A stretch of DNA of 64,000 nucleotides, taken from Phytomonospora sp040655735. Its GTDB lineage: Bacteria; Actinomycetota; Actinomycetes; Mycobacteriales; Micromonosporaceae. Positions within the stretch are counted from its first letter, which is position 1, and every line of letters starts with the position of its first letter. Below, piece after piece: positions 61,419-64,000 of the stretch. Made by a program: the position numbers and the translations under genes. The stretch covers positions 496,001 through 560,000 of the forward strand of contig NZ_JBFAKK010000001.1 in NCBI RefSeq assembly GCF_040655735.1. Direction: 5' to 3'. Below the pieces are notes generated by a model. That model saw nothing but the letters and a program-made list of their open reading frames with translations. It ran no database searches and was not told the DNA's origin.

Positions 61419-62450
61419 TCACCCTTCGAGTACGCCCGAGAGGGCTTCGAGCGCGCGGTCGACGTCGCCGGCCGACACCCCCGAGTGCGTCACCGCGCGA
61501 ACCCGGCCGTGGCCCAGCTCGCTGAGCCGCACACCGGCCTCGTTGGCCGCCGCGATGAATCCCTGCCAGGTGTAGCGCTCGTCCAGGACGTCGAACAGGA
61601 TGATGTTCGTCGAGACCGGATGGACCTTGAGGCCCGGCAGCGAGGCCAGTCCCTCGGCGAGGCGGCGGGCGTTGGCGTGGTCGGCCGACAGCCGCTCGGG
61701 GAACTCGTCGAGGGCCACGAGGCCGGCCGCGGCGATGATCCCGGCCTGCCGCATGCCCCCGCCGAGCATCTTGCGGATGCGGCGGATCCGGCCGACGACC
61801 TCCGCCGAGCCGACGACCATCGACCCGATCGGCGCGGCCAGCCCTTTCGAGAGGCAGAACTGGACGGTGTCGGCGGCCTCGGCCACGTCGGCGACCGGCA
61901 CTCCGAGGGCGACGGCGGCGTTGAAGACGCGCGCGCCGTCGAGATGGAAGGCGACGCCGTGCACGGCGGCGAACCGGCCCACCTCGGTGAGGTAGTCGAG
62001 CGGCAGAACCGCGCCACCGCACCGGTTGTGGGTGTTCTCCAGGCACAGCAGCGCCGGTGGCGCGAACTGCGGGTCGTCCGGGTCGTCGTCGAAGGGCCGC
62101 GCCAGGTCGGTCAGGTCGACGCGACCGTCGGCCTGCGTCGGCAGGGGCGCGTAGACCGCGCCGCCGCACACCGAGGCGCCGCCCGCCTCGTAGCAGTAGA
62201 TGTCCGACTCGTCACCGACCATGACCCGGCCGCCGCGCGGCGTCTGGGCCATGATGGCGGCGAGATTGGCCATCGTCCCGCTGGGCATCAGGCACCCCGC
62301 CTCTTTGCCGAGGGTCACCGCCGAGCGCTCTTCGAGGGTCCGGACGGTCGGGTCCTCTCCGTAGACGTCGTCGCCCAGGGGTGCCGACACCATCGCGTGC
62401 AGCATGGCGGGGGTCGGCAGCGTGAAGGTGTCGCTGCGCAGTTCGATCAC
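61419..62450 (-). CDS. low-specificity L-threonine aldolase-like PLP enzyme
   Basis: A 343-residue fold-type I PLP enzyme of the threonine aldolase/beta-eliminating lyase family, which interconverts beta-hydroxy-alpha-amino acids with glycine and an aldehyde. The N terminus IELRSDTFTLPTPAMLHAMV is diagnostic, HLDGARVFNAAVALG carries the PLP-contacting Asp, and K202 in CLSKGLAAPIGSM is the Schiff-base lysine. GTG 62450 overlaps the upstream ATP-grasp stop (GTGA) and has AAGGAG ten bases upstream. Within this locus it could make or remove a beta-hydroxy amino acid used by the NRPS, or provide glycine; the direction is not readable from sequence. Confidence 0.9.
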   Translation of the reverse strand: MIELRSDTFTLPTPAMLHAMVSAPLGDDVYGEDPTVRTLEERSAVTLGKEAGCLMPSGTMANLAAIMAQTPRGGRVMVGDESDIYCYEAGGASVCGGAVYAPLPTQADGRVDLTDLARPFDDDPDDPQFAPPALLCLENTHNRCGGAVLPLDYLTEVGRFAAVHGVAFHLDGARVFNAAVALGVPVADVAEAADTVQFCLSKGLAAPIGSMVVGSAEVVGRIRRIRKMLGGGMRQAGIIAAAGLVALDEFPERLSADHANARRLAEGLASLPGLKVHPVSTNIILFDVLDERYTWQGFIAAANEAGVRLSELGHGRVRAVTHSGVSAGDVDRALEALSGVLEG

Positions 62451-63679
62451 GTCGACCGGTCTCCTTGTTCGATGTGGACGGCGATCGCGGCTTTCGCGAG
62501 GCCGAGGGACTCGCCGACGGCCCGGGGGTCGCGACCGGCGGCGATGACATGCCCGAGCCGGTGGTAGGCGTCGCGGGCTGGGTGCACCCGGGAGCCCGGT
62601 TCGGTGGTGAGGGTGACCCGTTCGACGCCGGGGACGGCGCGGGCCTCGGCGGCGCCGCTCACCGAGGTGAGGACGCCGTCGCCGGGGGAGAGCAGGAAGG
62701 CGATGCCGGCGTGCCCGGCGCGGGTCGGGTCCAGCCGTACCGGCAGGCCGGCGGCCGCCCGCAGCTGCTGTTCGAGCAGGTCGACGCCGGTGGCCAGGCG
62801 GACCAGTTCGGGGATCATGCCGCCGGCGGCGCGGGCGTTGATCTCGATGAGCACCGGCCCGCGCTCGGTCAGCCGCACCTCGGTATGGGTGGCGCCCAGG
62901 CCGATGCCCAGTACCGCGACGGCTTCGCGCACCGCCGAGACGATCGCGGCCGCGTCCGGCCCGTCGAGCGAGGCGGGGAACACGTGCCCCGCCTCGACGA
63001 ACCAGGGCTCGCCCACCACGGTCTTCTCGGTGATCCCGACGCAGGATGTGACCCCGGCGTGCCCGAACAACTCGACGCTGAACTCCCGACCGTCGACGTA
63101 CTCCTCGAAGAGCACCAGGCCCGCCGACGGCTGATCGCGGACGTTGCGCGTCACCGCGAGCAGCGCGGCCGCCTGTGTCCGGGCCTCGTCCAGGGTGGAG
63201 CACAGGCGGACGCCGGAGGAGCCGGACTCGTCGACGGGCTTGACCACGCAGGGCAGCCCGACCTCGGCGACCGCGCCGGCGACCTCACCGGCCGCCGACG
63301 CCACCGCCCACCTCGGCTGCCCGATGCCCGCGCCGGACAGCGCGGCCCGCACCGCCGCCTTGTCGCGGCACCTCCGCGCGGCACCGGGCGGGTTGCCGGG
63401 AACGCCGAACTTGGCCGCCAGTTCGGCCGCGGCGGGCAGATAGTACTCACTGGTGGTGGTGATGCCGGCGAGCTCGGTCGCGTCGAGACGGTCGGCGATC
63501 TCACCGGTGTCGTTGGTGTCGCAGACGATCACCTCGGCATCCACATCGGACAGACCCCGGTAGCGGCCGGGCCGGCCGGTGACCAGCACCGGCCGCAGTC
63601 CGAGGTCGCGGGACTTCGCCAGCGCGAGCATCCCGGTCCCGGTCGTGTTCGACTCAACGAACACCAGCGATGACCGCAT
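62447..63679 (-). CDS. ATP-grasp carboxylate-amine ligase
   Basis: A 410-residue ATP-grasp enzyme that would join a carboxylate, through an acyl phosphate, to an amine. The N-terminal Rossmann-like domain has LVFVESNTTGTGMLALAKSR. The ATP-grasp core shows GLPCVVKPVDESGSSGVRLC (lysine and Gly-rich loop), VLFEEYVDGREFSVELFGHA, and the metal-binding VLIEINARAAGGMIPELVRL. Relatives make dipeptides or amides in dapdiamide- and siderophore-like pathways. ATG 63679 has GGAGG six bases upstream and overlaps the upstream gene by 26 bp. It lies between an SbnA-like enzyme and a threonine aldolase, suggesting a small amino-acid or dipeptide-forming pathway. Confidence 0.88.
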   Translation of the reverse strand: MRSSLVFVESNTTGTGMLALAKSRDLGLRPVLVTGRPGRYRGLSDVDAEVIVCDTNDTGEIADRLDATELAGITTTSEYYLPAAAELAAKFGVPGNPPGAARRCRDKAAVRAALSGAGIGQPRWAVASAAGEVAGAVAEVGLPCVVKPVDESGSSGVRLCSTLDEARTQAAALLAVTRNVRDQPSAGLVLFEEYVDGREFSVELFGHAGVTSCVGITEKTVVGEPWFVEAGHVFPASLDGPDAAAIVSAVREAVAVLGIGLGATHTEVRLTERGPVLIEINARAAGGMIPELVRLATGVDLLEQQLRAAAGLPVRLDPTRAGHAGIAFLLSPGDGVLTSVSGAAEARAVPGVERVTLTTEPGSRVHPARDAYHRLGHVIAAGRDPRAVGESLGLAKAAIAVHIEQGDRST

Positions 63680-64000
63680 CGGCCGCCTCCGTCCGCTCAC
63701 CGGGATCGGCGCACGACCACCGCGAGACCTGCGTCCCGTAGGCGACCCGCTCCGGCTGCGAGGCCAGCGGCAGCTCGCCGAGGCCCTTGGCCGCGCGGTA
63801 GGCGGAGTCGTAGACGGTGTCGACGTAGCGGTCCCCGCGATCGGGGAAGACGCCGACGATCCGGGTGCCGGGCGCGGCGCGGCCGGCGAGGTACCGCAGC
63901 ACCGTGTAGACCGAGCCGCTGGTGTTCCCGGCGAAGATCTTCTGCTCCCGGGCGAGGTCGGCCGCCCCGGCGAAGGCCTCCCGGTCGTTGAGCCAGTGCA
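63654..64000 (-). CDS. SbnA/cysteine-synthase-like PLP enzyme, 5' part outside window
   Basis: C-terminal 115 residues of a fold-type II PLP enzyme; the frame runs through the right edge of the window. The visible sequence (HWLNDREAFAGAADLAREQK, then IFAGNTSGSVYTVLRYLAG, and FPDRGDRYVDTVYD) matches the C-terminal half of cysteine synthase-like enzymes, particularly SbnA/VioB-type enzymes of 2,3-diaminopropionate biosynthesis, which end with a GDRYxxTxY motif and a longer tail. The PLP lysine lies outside the window. If it is SbnA-like, it would condense O-phosphoserine with glutamate towards diaminopropionate, and an SbnB-like partner should follow beyond the window. Confidence 0.75.
   Translation of the reverse strand, partial: HWLNDREAFAGAADLAREQKIFAGNTSGSVYTVLRYLAGRAAPGTRIVGVFPDRGDRYVDTVYDSAYRAAKGLGELPLASQPERVAYGTQVSRWSCADPGERTEAADAVIAGVR

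Noticed and set aside
1..64000. tRNA or rRNA genes
   Set aside because: No cloverleaf-like sequence with a recognisable T-loop and no rRNA-like stretch was noticed in the few non-coding gaps.

Overview
This window comes from a high-GC Gram-positive actinomycete. The evidence is codon use strongly biased to G/C in the third position, frequent GTG starts, many ATGA/GTGA gene overlaps, and an AfsR-type SARP regulator. The genus cannot be fixed from the sequence; a rare actinomycete is plausible. The left edge cuts into an MFS transporter and the right edge into a PLP-dependent synthase.

Layout. (1) 1-3745: an MFS exporter, an AlkB-like dioxygenase and a TetM/OtrA-like ribosomal-protection GTPase. 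(2) 4176-27265: one uninterrupted plus-strand run of 16 tightly coupled genes that encode a contractile phage-tail-like machine: sheath, tube, a P2 gpU-like protein, hub (gpD/gp27), spike (gpV/gp5), gp25/gpW, gpJ/gp6, a gpI-position protein, fibre-like coiled-coil proteins, a possible tail terminator, and a 1084-residue tape-measure-like protein. The run ends in a 1706-residue Rhs-type protein that carries a zinc-metallopeptidase HELMH motif. No capsid, terminase, integrase or lysis genes are present, so it is not a prophage. I also see no AAA+ ATPase and no LysM protein, both usual in canonical extracellular contractile injection systems. (3) 27266-31536: a decayed two-component system, a small P-loop kinase, an alpha/beta hydrolase and an FAD monooxygenase. 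(4) 31608-61415: a nonribosomal peptide synthetase locus. (5) 61419-64000: a minus-strand operon of an SbnA-like PLP synthase (partial), an ATP-grasp ligase and a threonine aldolase.

The NRPS locus has seven condensation/carrier modules but only four adenylation domains in cis. It comprises a free C-T protein, a C-A-T-C-A-T protein, and a 4473-residue C-A-T-E-C-T-C-T-C-A-T-E protein with a fused penicillin-binding-protein-type cyclase at its C terminus. A standalone adenylation enzyme with a threonine-like specificity code could charge the A-less carriers in trans. MbtH, a type II thioesterase, an asparagine/arginine-oxygenase-like hydroxylase and an exporter complete the set. The last module ends in an epimerase followed directly by the PBP-type domain, which suggests head-to-tail cyclisation of a peptide with a D-configured C-terminal residue.

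Regulation. Both divergent promoter regions of the NRPS locus (about 33260-33319 and 49488-49566) contain the same arrangement of CTATCGG-like heptamers spaced every 11 bp, first on the plus strand and then on the minus strand. This is the typical site format of SARP activators, and a SARP gene sits at the end of the locus, so it is the obvious candidate regulator.
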